A stretch of 64,000 nucleotides of DNA, taken from contig RPFO01000002.1 in NCBI GenBank assembly GCA_009746045.1, forward strand, positions 1,953,006 to 2,017,005, in the 5' to 3' direction. The notes beneath the pieces were generated by a model that was not told the origin of the DNA, ran no database searches, and saw only the letters and a list, made by a program, of their open reading frames with translations. Position numbers and translations under genes: made by a program. Below are positions 11,125 to 34,300 of the stretch, one piece after another. This DNA is from Mesostigma viride (lineage: Eukaryota > Streptophyta > Mesostigmatophyceae > Mesostigmatales > Mesostigmataceae). Within the stretch, counting starts at the first letter, position 1, and every line of letters begins with the position of its first letter.

Positions 11125-13074
11125 AATCAAGATCCCCGGCCCGGCAGATGGCAGTAGCGGACTGTTGCATTAGCGGTGACTGGTCCGCCTCCGCGGGTAT
11201 GGAAATGGATGGAAGCCCATGGAAACCAGGAGTGCCCCCTGCACAGAAAGGAGAGCGACAAGCTGCAGTTGGACATAAGATGGCCAGTGTATATTGGCTG
11301 TCTTTCTGGGATTCTTTGAAGTAGTCCTTTTCGTGGCAATGTGTAGCGTGTCGATAGCATCTGGCCATTCTTTTCCCGCCGGCCGCCAGCCAGCCAGAAT
11401 TGAAAAAATCTTTTCATTACGGAACAGGCAACTGAGTTGTACTAGTGTGACAGGTCAGTCCTTGGAATATGTCTCTACCAGTTTGCGGGTGACCTACCGG
11501 GCTGGGACATGCTAGCCTCGCGTTTGTGCCCAAGGTGCTTCACGTACATCCAGATGTGATACTTTCCATTGAGGCTAAACACCATGGTACAAAATGAATA
11601 CTTTCGCCTACGTGGGCATTTGGCTGCCATGGGTTGCCCCCCCTATCAGCCTTACATTCTGTAGTACACTGAAGTGCTTTCACTAGCTGTTGTACGGGCA
11701 GCATTAGGGAGAGTAGGTCAAGAAGTCTGCTGGATATAAATTCAATCTGTTAATTATCAATCTGTATTATTCGAGTTAGAATCGTTGCGGGCCAACGGAC
11801 AGAAATGTGGAGCCCCAGGAGAACCAATGAGGCAGCTACCAAATAACATTAAGTACCAATGTGCAAATTAACTTTTAATGACACAACCAGAAACTGTATT
11901 TGTATATTAATGAATACTTCAGTAAGCTATATGAAAACAGTGCAGGGGAAACTAGAAGAGAAAGAGAAACATGGAAATTGGAGCCAGCTGTGGGGATCGC
12001 ATATATACAGCTAAAAGTACAAGTTAATGGACACATGTACTGCGTCACGTCAGCATAAATTTAAGTCCTCATTGGAAATTTAAATGGGGCGGGAGCACGA
12101 GTTAACGAATTGATTACTTAATCAATTAATTAATTACAGGCAGTCCCGTCAGGGAGCGTGCGGATCGAGCGGTAAACCCTTGAATTGAATGCATGAGAAT
12201 GCCTACGGTTCTAATGGGTAATTGCCCGACGCGAGTACTCAAGTAGGGGGCAGGGCCCTGGTTGACACGATTGCGCCCGTGGCGGGTGATTCGCGTCTTC
12301 CCTAACAGAGGACGCTTATTAGCCTCCACTATATACGTGATGCCATGCTAGCTTATTCTGCATCTTTTATTCGTCACGTACGCATAACCCCCACCGACAA
12401 TTGGGGTTTTCATCCTTCATAACTGTTTGCCACCTATCTTTACGAGTCACCTGCCTCCATATTACAGAACGACCTGAAGCCGGCCGCCCGGGCATGAGCC
12501 CGTTCCTCCTAGGGTAGCACATGTCTAATCCCACAGCCTATCACGAAAAGTCCAGTGGCGACCTTCCCGTGTGCGGCCAGCTGGGGCTCGCCATGCATGA
12601 GGACGAAGCGCCGGCCCTGGCTGGGCAGACGTGAAGGATACCCCATATCAAAAGATCGGCACGGCTCAGTGCCAGCCCCCTATTCAATGAGCTAGGAAGC
12701 AAGCTTTGGCGGCGAGAATTGATCTGTCAGCCCCGGTACAGTGGAAAGACAAATCCGCCGTTACAGATCTCACAAAAGCAAAGGACAGCTGCCGCCACCG
12801 AAAATATTGTCGAGGCACGCAACAAATTGTAAACTAAATGCCACCGAGAATATGTACATTCATTCATATTCATTCACACGCCCCCGTTGGGGCAGTCACG
12901 GCCGGGGCACAAAATCTTTGAGAGGTACCTTTCATCCCTGACAGGTGTGAAGGATTTATTGCAGTTCATGATATTACATTCCGTAAGAATGTGATTGATA
13001 TAGCAATAGGAATGCCTGGCAAGACCTTTGAAGAGTCTGCCTAATGACCAATCTAACGAGAAAAAAAAAGTGCT
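11125..13074. other. Spacer between the convergent makorin genes
   Basis: No protein family recognised. It contains two minus-strand retroelement 3' ends. One is at 12110-12170 (hairpin CTCCCTGACGGGACTG, then a TAATTAATTAATTGATT tail) and the other at 12857-12915 (hairpin TGCCCCAACGGGGGC, then a GAATGAAT tail). The remainder is AT-rich with short ORFs only. The 3' ends of both makorin transcripts should lie here. Confidence 0.5.
12974..12978 (-). terminator. Candidate polyadenylation signal TGTAA of makorin
   Basis: TGTAA on the minus strand about 100 nt past the makorin stop codon (13075-13077). TGTAA is the usual signal in chlorophyte green algae, so this depends on the inferred lineage. 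A five-base match is weak on its own. Confidence 0.3.
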
Positions 13075-24517
<11,443 letters not shown>

Positions 24518-25358
24518 GGGTTGATGAACTTCGACACTTCTTTAAGACGCGTAAAACATGACAGCTGACAGACAGCGTCGCCCGCGTGGATACTCTACCC
24601 TGCACAAGCTCACTTTTTTACAAACTTTGAACCAGCCATCTTCGCTACAGTGTTTGATGCTCTTGAGCTCTAAACCAGCAACGACGAATCACATGCATAA
24701 TTTCCCCGGGGAAGAAAACGATCCGAAGGCTCTAAGAAGCATGCCCAGCGCCTTCAGTCAACTTGGGTCATCGCCGGCTATCGCCGGAGGGTATCAACAG
24801 GGTTAAACTTCAGTATGACTCCACCATGCTATTCCGAGTCAAGCACATAGCAAATCAGGATCGGAATTCTCTTGGATAAGTGGTGTCTGATGAGGTAAGA
24901 ATGGTCTGGAAAATACACTGATAAGCTAGATCGCCAGTTTTTACAGCGCTCGAGCCCTAGTTCTTTATTCGTCATCGATGACATGCACTTCCCGCGCTAT
25001 TATCCTCTGCATTATTTTATTATCTTCAATATGTTTAGATAAATGCAGCCGGACGTATAACCAGCCAGTTAGGCGTCAGCCACGCTGACAATACTCACAA
25101 TACGACGGATTCCCGCCACGTTACTGGCTGCTAGACCCTGCTGACCTGGTTGGCGGCTTTTCACGGCCAGCAGGCATGCCCAACGGTAGCAGGCCGAGCT
25201 CGGCTTTCCGCAGGACCGCGAAGTGGGACGAGCGCAATAATTATATGTAGGCGGGCTATCATGGCGGGTTAAGGAACACGCAACAGTGCAAAAGCGCCGG
25301 TAAAGGCTGTGGATTAATCTGTGAAGTCATGGCGTTGCTATTTAGGGTTAGCTAGGCC
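24518..25358. promoter_or_regulatory. Shared intergenic region of two divergent E3-ligase genes
   Basis: These 841 bp separate the makorin ATG (24515-24517, minus) from the RKP-homolog ATG (25359, plus). No ORF in it resembles a known protein. The region must hold both 5'UTRs and both core promoters, whether bidirectional or overlapping. I could not point to specific elements with confidence. The role is inferred from position only. Confidence 0.45.
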
Positions 25359-28300
25359 ATGGCTATTATGGATCAAAGTAATTCAGGGCCTGAGCATGCG
25401 TTTGGGGCCCATCATGGCCTGGCTGTGCTGTTAGATGGTGCGGGTGCTTCTAGCACGCCCTCCGTGGTCACGCGGGCGGGGCGCCAAAAGGACATCAAAG
25501 AAAAGAGTTTGGATGATAAATTGCGGTGGATATTGGAAATACCGGAGTCCGGGAACAGACCGTGCCCGATGTTGTGTGGTGATTCCGCTGTTGACTTCGT
25601 CAAGGTGCAGCATGTCCTGCATGAGCGTCTAGCGTGCATTGCAACCGCTTGCGCAAGGGCGGACATTGAGAAGGGTAAAGATGGAGACCAAACGAGTAGG
25701 GTAGAGGAGGAAATATCCCAAGACCTGTTGGAAAATGCTGAAAGCGCTAAAACCGCGCCGGGACCGCACGCCCATACTGGCCAGGCGAATGCTGCGAAGG
25801 ATGGGGTGTCCGGCGGTAGCACGTCTGCCCGTGGACGGCTGGGTCCTGAGACCGTGCGCATGCACTGGGAGAGCTGGCCGGCGGAAAGCATTCGCTTTGA
25901 CAACACCGGGCTGAGATTGGAGAGCCATGGAAATTTCTCCAGCGCACGCGCCAACGTGTGCGTGATGGAAGGGCGGTGGATGTACGAGGTGATTCTTGGT
26001 AGCTCCGGCATTCTACAGATCGGCTGGGTGACCATCCACTGCCCCTACACGCACGAGGAAGGCGTGGGCGATGCGCCCGACTCGTACGCTTACGATGGCA
26101 AGCGCGTCGCCAAGTGGAGCGTCGAGTGCACGCCCTACGGTCAGCCCTGGGTGGCCGGTGACATCATCGGCTGCTGCATCGACCTGGACGAGGGCCAGGT
26201 GTCCTTCATGCGCAACGGCGTGCACTTGGGGGTGGCGTTCTCGAACATCCGCAGGTGCGCACGTGGGCTGATGACCCTAAACCCTAAACCCTAAAACCTG
26301 GCAGATGTGCAGGTTCCGCTATTAACCGTCTTCCCTCTTGTCGGGCGGGTCTGCATGAGGCAGGGAAGATGCTGTGTCGCATGTGGCACAGTTGTTTGAG
26401 GAGGGTGGAGTTGAGGGGGTGTATGGCAGAAGTGTGAGATGTGTGGCTGTGTTGTACGGATTGTTTGGCAGTGGCTCGCGCAGACGCACCCGCTGCAGGT
26501 GTGAGCAGTCTTATTGCGATAGGAAGTTATGTGAGAGGCGACAAATGAGCGTGGGGGGTGGGGGGGTGGGGTGGGGGGGTGGGGTGGGGGGTGGGGGTGG
26601 GGGGTGGGGGTGGGGGGTGGGGGGGTGGGGGGTGGGGGGGGGGGTGGGGGGGTGGGGTGGGGGGTGGGTGGGGGGTGGGGGTGGGGGGTGGGGGGTGGGG
26701 GGTCGGGGGGTCGGGGGTGGGGGGGGGGTGGGGGGTGGGGGGGCGAAGGGTGGGGGGGGGGGGTGGGGGTGGGGTGGGGTGGGGTGGGGGGTGGGGGGGT
26801 GAGGGGGGGGGGCTGGGTGGACATGAGTAACAACAGACTCATCTCTCCCACACCCCCCTTTCAACCAGGCCTTTTCATTTGCGCGTCGCCAAAGATATTT
26901 GCCGAAGAGGGGGGGTAGGGGTTATCATTGCTCTTCCCTTCAGCGCTATTTCCTTCATTGCCCATGCACTCCGCTCAAGAGCTCCCCCCCATGGCTCCCC
27001 TTGGCTGTTCCACGCACACTTACTTTCGCGGCTTTTGTTAAACTGCAGCTGTGAATGCAGGTGGGGCCAAGGGTACCTTATGTTAAGAAGAAATAGGAGT
27101 TATGCACTCTTTTGTTTCACCAGGATGTGTCTCCCGGTCCGCGTGTTTATGCATGTGCATGCGCCACAAGGCTCTCCTGTCGCCACGTGGCGTCACCACG
27201 TGGGTCGCATGTGGGTCGCATGGGTCTGTGGTCCTGATCGCCAGTCGAGTGGCTGGGTGCCCTCTTGTGGCTGGGTGCCCTCTTGTGGCTGGGTGCCCTC
27301 TTGTGGCTGGGTGCCCTCTTGTGGCTGGGTGCCCTCTTGTGGCTGGGTGCCCTCTTGTGGCTGGGTGTGTCGTGCACGTGATGACGCGCGCGCCCATCAT
27401 GGCATGCGCCCGCACGATGACGCGCACGCAGGAAGGAGAAAGGGCTGGCCTACTTCCCCGCAATCAGCCTATCCCACGGGGAGAGCTGCACGATCAATTT
27501 CGGCGCGCGGCCCCTGGCGCACCCCCTGCCAGGGTTCCTGCCGCTGCAGCCGCCGCCCCCCGCCACCGAGTGCGAGCATGCGCGCTACCTGCTGGGGTGC
27601 CTGGAGCGGCTGGCGTCCCTTGCGCCCGAGCCAGCGAGTCCCTGCGAGCATGGGGAGGACCGGGCCAAGGGCCGTGTGGACATCGCCGCAGATGCCACGT
27701 GCAACGCAGGAGCTGTGCTTTGCAGAGATGGCAAGGGGCAGGCGGACCAAGACGCACAGGTGGGGGCGACATGCGCTGACAAGCCGCGTGGGCACGAAAG
27801 CACCCACCCCGCCACGCCGCTGCTGGCCCCTGGCTCCCTGACCAGCGAGGACACGGTTCTGTTGGCGTCGGTGCTGAGTGAGCCACTGGCCCCGCTCCTG
27901 TGCAAGCCGTATACCGCCTGCGCCGCGTTAGTGCCCTTCCTACTCTCCCTCGACCGCGCTGGTCAGGCTGCCAGGGACGCGTCAGGGCGGCACCTGTTCG
28001 GCCCCGCGCCCGACGACAGCATGTTCACCCTGGACTACGTCCCTGGGAGGGTCCAGGGGGGAGGCGCCGTGCCCGGGTTCATCCCTCACGTGAGCCTGGA
28101 CAGGGCTGCGCTTGACTACGTGGACAAGGAGCGCGGCAAGGAGCGGGCAAACGCAGTGGCGCCCTCGGTGGAGGCTGCTGCGTCGCCGCCCGCGGTTCCC
28201 CGTCTGCTGGCGCGGGTGGTGGACCTGCTGGCGGTGTCCCTGGAGCCCTGGGAGCTGGGTGGCATGGCCCACCTGTTGATGGAGGAGCTGGGCCTGCGCA

Positions 28301-31300
28301 GCCGGTGCGCGTTCTACGAGCCAAGGGACTGGCCGCGTCATGCGGGTGCGTACCCCTTCCTGTCGCTGGCCTGCGCCCTACTGCGGTGCCAGGACGTGCT
28401 GACTGCGTGGGTCATCAGCCCCGACGCGGGCCGACAGCTGGAGGAGCTGTTCTGTGCAAAGCAGCCCAACCGGGAGGACCTTGCGGCGCTTCTGCCCTCC
28501 GTGTGGTGGCGCGAGGGAGCGGCGGAGGAGGTGCGTTGTGTGCCGGCCGTGTGTGGCTCTTTGCGGTCACTACAACATAGTGTAGTGTGTGTGTGTGTGT
28601 GTGGTCCCTTATGTGTAGTAATGTGAGTGTGGGCATTCGCGTATTTCTGTGTTTGTGAGTACGTGTGTGCATGTGTGCGTGTGTGTGGATGTGTGTGGAT
28701 ATGTGTGCGCGCCTGCAGACATGTCATGCCCCCCCACTGTGCCACCTACTGCATGGACAGGTGGCTATCGTACTATATCTTTTACAACAGCATTGTTGCA
28801 TCCCCCCATCCCGCTTGCGTCGCGGCCCTTTACCCTGCCTCTTTGCTAACATTCCCCCCACCCCCACCCCATGTCATCCCTCCCCTCCCCCCCCCCGCAA
28901 CCCTTGCGCCCCCCCCCAGGCGTGCCCCCCCAGCAACATGATGTCGGCGTGCAGCGCGCTCTCCCATGCGGTGGCAGCCAACGAGGGCAAGGTGGGTGGG
29001 GGCCTGGGGGGGCGCAATGAGAGCAAGGAAGGGGGGGGGGGGGCGGAGTTGCTACCATCTGGTGTGCTGCCAAACAAAGCAAGTGAGGGAGGGGGGGGGC
29101 GGAGAAGAGGCCGGTAGTGTTTTAGCCGGAAGATACATTTGCGGTTCGGGATTTTGGAAACTTTGCCGTAGAATGTGTTTTATTGATAGCCGAATGTCGG
29201 GTCCATGGCATCAAGGGGCGCTGCCATGGCAAGATGGGGTGTGATGAGGCTCGGGTTATGTTTATGCGTGCATCAGTGGAACTCTGCATTCCGCTTACAG
29301 TGGGGGATGTGCGAACTGCCGCTACCCCAAGTGTTTGCCTTTAACTGCACGCCTGGGTGGCATGTGGGTTGCAGTGTATGCCTGTTGGAGGTTTTACGTT
29401 TGAAGCTTCATGTCCATTCATTGTCTACCAGCATGCCGCACCTGTTGTACGTTTGAAGCTTCATGTCCTATTGTCCGTGCTGCCATTAATCATGAGGTGA
29501 CGTATTTTTTTAGGCGTTGTACTGCTGGCGTCTGCTGTGCCTAACACCTGTCACTTGTGGCACATTCTATTTTTGGCTCACTGCCCATGCTGGCATCCGC
29601 TGCCTGCTCCCTTGGGCGGCGCCAGCGGCTTGAGCTCTGCGGCATATTGCTGCGTCACGTGCCGCCACCGCGGCAACAGCTGCCCTGCTGGCACTGCCGC
29701 AGCTACCACCCGCGCCACCTCAGCCCGCTTCGCCTGCGGGAGGGCGCTGCCAGCGACGGTGACGCAGCGTTGACGTCAGCCCTCACCGACGCCCCCGCGG
29801 CGGTCTGGGGCGTTTCCGCAAGCGTGCTGGGGGTAAACCCCCTGGGGCCCCCAGTGGCACCAGCATCATCGACATGCGAGTGGCTGGTGGCTGACGTGGA
29901 CCCTGACCCTGGGGCTGGGAGCGGGCCGGGTGGCCCCCGCCGGCCCCAGGACCTCTTCTCGCGCTTCCTGGGCTACCTGCTGCGCCGCAACCGCAAGGCC
30001 AACAGCAACTTCCAGCCGCCCGGCCTGTCGGACCCCTCCACGTTGCTCTGCGTCTACCTATCCCTCCTGCGGCTGCTGCCCCCCGCGATCCAGGGGCTGC
30101 GGCCAGAGGCCTTCCCCGCGCGGGATCTGCTGGCGAGCCAGGAGGCCGTCTGGCTGGACGTGCCCTGCCTTGGGGGGACCCTGAGCCACCTGCTCAAGAC
30201 ACTCCCCCTCCCCGCCCCACCGGCCGAGAGGGGGCCCAGCGGGGCGCGAGCGGCGAGGGGTGAGTCGCAGCAAGACGCGGCGCCAAGGGACACGGGGGCC
30301 AGCCTGGAGGCGACCGATGTGGAGCCACCACAGACAGGGTCAGGGCCAGCGGCAGGGAACCGCCCAGATGCAGCGCGGGCACCCGACACGGCACAAGGCT
30401 CAGGGCAGGGTGCGGCGGTGCAAGAAGCGGCCGCGGCTCGCCAGGGAGGATCCGCAGAAGAGCAGGGGGCAGGTGCGGGTGGCCATGTGCCAAGCGGTGG
30501 GTCGCACCCGTCCTTGACGCCAGCAGCGTCCGTGTCCGTGTCAGCGTCGTCCATGACACTGACCGCGCTGTCCGCATCATCGGCAGCACCAGCGGCAGCG
30601 GCGGCAAGGGAGGAGGGGTCGACCGACTCCACCTGCCCCCAACGCAGGAGCCGATCAGCACTGGACGCCGGCCCGTCGGGGCTGCATGCTGGCGGCCGCA
30701 TGCCCGGGGAGGGGGGAACAGATGCCGGCGGTGCCGGGTTTGTCAGCATCACATCGGCACCGGGGCTGTGGCAGCTACCACCGGAGCCGAGTGGGTGGGA
30801 CGACCTGTTGCTGTCGGCCAGTGATGCCAGCAAGTTCCAGCTCTTCCACGCCATGCTGCTCCTCTTCCACTTTGGGGTGGCCTCTGTATTCAAGAAGGTA
30901 TGTGCGTGCTGGGGGGGGGGGCGGGGGGGGGTTGCTGCTGGAGGGGGGGGGGGCCAACCATGTTTTTACTTTGCGCAGTGTCCCGTTCCAGTCTTGTGCG
31001 AAAGTGTCCGGGATGTTTTCCACGCGGAAGGCATTTTGCCTCTGCTTGAACACGGGCGGCTCCTCTTGTGTGTTTCTGCTGTCGTCTGTTACTTTTGCAG
31101 TGCTGTTGAACGCTAGTTGTGGTTACTTTCACAGCTGTGTTTTCTTTTTTGTGCTCTATCCTATTCTCCCCAGCACCTATTTTTCACACCCAGCGTGTAT
31201 CGTTTGTGTATCTTATCTTCGTGCCTTGCTGCCTTATTGTACCCCTCCCCTATGCTGCCCCCCCCCTCCCTCCCCGGCCACCCCCGCACAGGCGTCGCAA

Positions 31301-34300
31301 CGTGAGGAGGTGCGTTCGCAGGCCATCAGCCAGCTGGCGGAGAAGGACGCGTCCCTGAGGGGCCGTGCCACCGAGGCCAGCGCCGTGGACAAGAAGGCGC
31401 GCGCGTCGCTGCGCAAGGCAGTGGTGGAGAGTGTGCGCGAGTGCGCGTGGTACGTTATAAATAGCTCGCCAGCGCGCGTGGTATACTATAAATAGGTTGT
31501 GAGCGCGTGGTATACTGTGAAGGCTCGCTGCGTGTGTGTGGATGGTTCGGTGCATGTCCCGTTGCAGTCGTACGTTCAAACATGGATGTGGGCCTGCATG
31601 CATCCTTGTGCGTGTGAGTACGGCTGCATGTGGCTTTGCTTTCTCATTCCATCTCAAGCTTGCCTTGTTTGTGTCATGGCGCGCCCTTGATGGTTAACGT
31701 CGCACTTTATTTTTTTTATTTATTCGCACTTGCTGTGAGCCCATGAGTCGCCGTGCCAGTGGTTCCCGCTCGACCGCATCTGGTGGGAGCAGGCAGCGTT
31801 TGGTATAGGGACAGATGCAGCCCTGGTGGGCTGCGGGAAGGCAGGAGGGGTGGGGGATGCGGCCGCTTCCCCTTGAGGGTTTCATCTCAGGACCAAGACC
31901 CAGGGTGGTGGTGGCAGGTGTGCACAGGGGTGGTGGTGGCAGGTGTGCACAGGGGTGGTGGTGGCAGGTGTGCACAGGGGTGGTAAGCTCGGCAAGCGAC
32001 GGCGGAACCGTTTCTCTTCTTCCCCGTGTGATGTTCCCTGCCCTTGTGTTGCTGCCCATGATGCCTCTAGTCGCATGTTTTGTCGTTACCCCCTGGTGCT
32101 GCCCCAACGGTGCCCGTCATGGATTTAGCACGGTATTGGTATTGGTGTTGGTCCCCCCTCCACCGGAACTTGCCCGTTGGGTCTGCCACCTAACGAGTGC
32201 CTCGTGCTGATGCCGTTGGCGTGTTGATCTCGTGGGCGTGCATTGCGCCGACAACCCTGCCCTGCCACCCCCCCACCGCGCCGCCCTGCCAGGGACCGCG
32301 TCTGCCTGTACCAGCCCTGGAAGCTGCATTCGCTGGCGGCCGTCACCCGCTTCTCGTGCAACCTGCTGAACGTGCTCAGCGAGATGGGCAAGGGGGCGGT
32401 TGGGAAGGCAGAGGCGGGCGCTGCCCAGGGGCAGGGGGGCACAGGCGCTGGGGGCGGCAAGGAGGGGGGTGAGGGCCAAGGTGACGGCATGCAGTCGGCG
32501 GGCAGTGCGGGCGCAAGCAGCGGCGAGAGTGGCGAGGAGGCCAGCCGGGCAGAGCGGGGCCGTGTGCTGCCGTACGTCCCAGAGCTCTACGTGGAGACGC
32601 TGGTGAGTGCGGGCGCGGCGTGCGTGGCCGGATGAGCGGCGTCCGTGCCCTGTGTGGGCGCGGCGTGAGTGGCCGGATGAGCGGGGTCGGCCCAGGGCAC
32701 GGGGATGCTGGTGAGGGTGGAGGATAAGGAGTGGCCGCGGTGAGGTATAGGGAACAGATGTTGGGCAACGTTGGGGGATCATGGGAAGGTGATCAGCGCC
32801 CAGCGCTTGCTCATACAGGGTTGTGTTGTCAAGCACCAAGTGCTGAAAAATATGCCTTGAGAGCCACAGAGATTATGGAGGGGTGAGAGGATGGACAGCA
32901 AGGAGTGCGGGAAAGAAGCTGCAGAGCAGTCGTTCAGGATGATGAACATGAATGGAGATGGGAATATGAAGCCTTGAGAGGAGCCCACTTGTGCGCTTGC
33001 TTACACCGTCCGCATTAGTAGTTTTATATAAATAATTAGCTTCTGTAAAATGTTCTGGCTGAAAACCAGGAAACAAACAAAAGAAAATTAATTAATTAAC
33101 TCCGGGGGCTGAGGACTGGACTAAACAAACAAACAAAATTAAATTAATTATCTCCTGTGGGCTCTGGGTATCACTGACCTCCACTGACTCTAGCCTATGG
33201 CCGGCGAAGGGGGGCCGCCGGGCCGGATTGCCGGCCGAATTTGGGACGGCGTGTACGATATCTACCAAACAAACAAAAGAAATTTATTAATTAAATAAGT
33301 ACCCATGTGCCTTGAACGGCTGCAGGACAAACAAACAAACAAAAGGTTTTGATTAAATAATATAGAACCCGGGACTCTAACTGGCTCCCAACAAACAATC
33401 CAGGGTTATTCATAATGCAAATACGGCAAAAATTGACCCCTAATAACAAACTACTAATGCGGACGGTGTATTCTGATTTGGCACGCCGCAAAGGTGAAAA
33501 CCATTTGCGTTCAGTGCCGGTCCGCGGAAAACTATGCTTATGTTTGGATGAATGATAGTCGTGTGCTTTCCCAGGTGATAGCGGCCAGGTGGCACCAATG
33601 TGACCACCCTCGCAGACCCGGGCCAGGGACCGCTCCCCGCCTGCTGTAGCTCTGGATGGCAAGCATTGTAGCCGTCATGCTCGTGTGGTGTGCCAGCATA
33701 GGATCGCATTCATGCAGCCACTTCGAGGTGGATGTACGTTCGGTGGTTAGTGCCATTTTGCATCAGCCCCGGCTTGATATCTGTGAGCGTGGCTGACGAG
33801 AGGTGCTGTGCCTATTCAGTCTGTGAGCGTTACTGACAAGAGGTGCTGTGCCTATTCAGCGGAACCATGGCACTACATCCTGGTTTACTTCTGCTTTAGT
33901 GCCTGGCTTTATGCCCACGTTGATCGGCATGCCGTCCTCTACAGCCTGCCCAAAATGGTGGCTCCGGTATGTTCTGACCATGCTCAAATGTTATGGGGGT
34001 TGCCCCCTTGGAGTGTTCCGCCATTTCACGACTGTCGCGGCCCGCCCCTTGCCACCTGGTGGGGCGGTGCCAGGTATGTGTGTGCACATCTTGTCGATCA
34101 TCGCGGTGACTCGTTGATTAACACCCTCGGCACCCACCCCTCGTGTGCACGCCCCTTGCCCCGTCGTGCGTGCGCCCCTTGCCCCCTCGTGTGCGCGCCC
34201 CTTGCCCCCTCGTGTGCGCGCCCCTTGCCCCCTCGTGTGCGCGCCCCTTGCCCCCTCGTGTGCGCGCCCCTTGCCCCATCGTGTGCGCGCCCTTTGCCCC

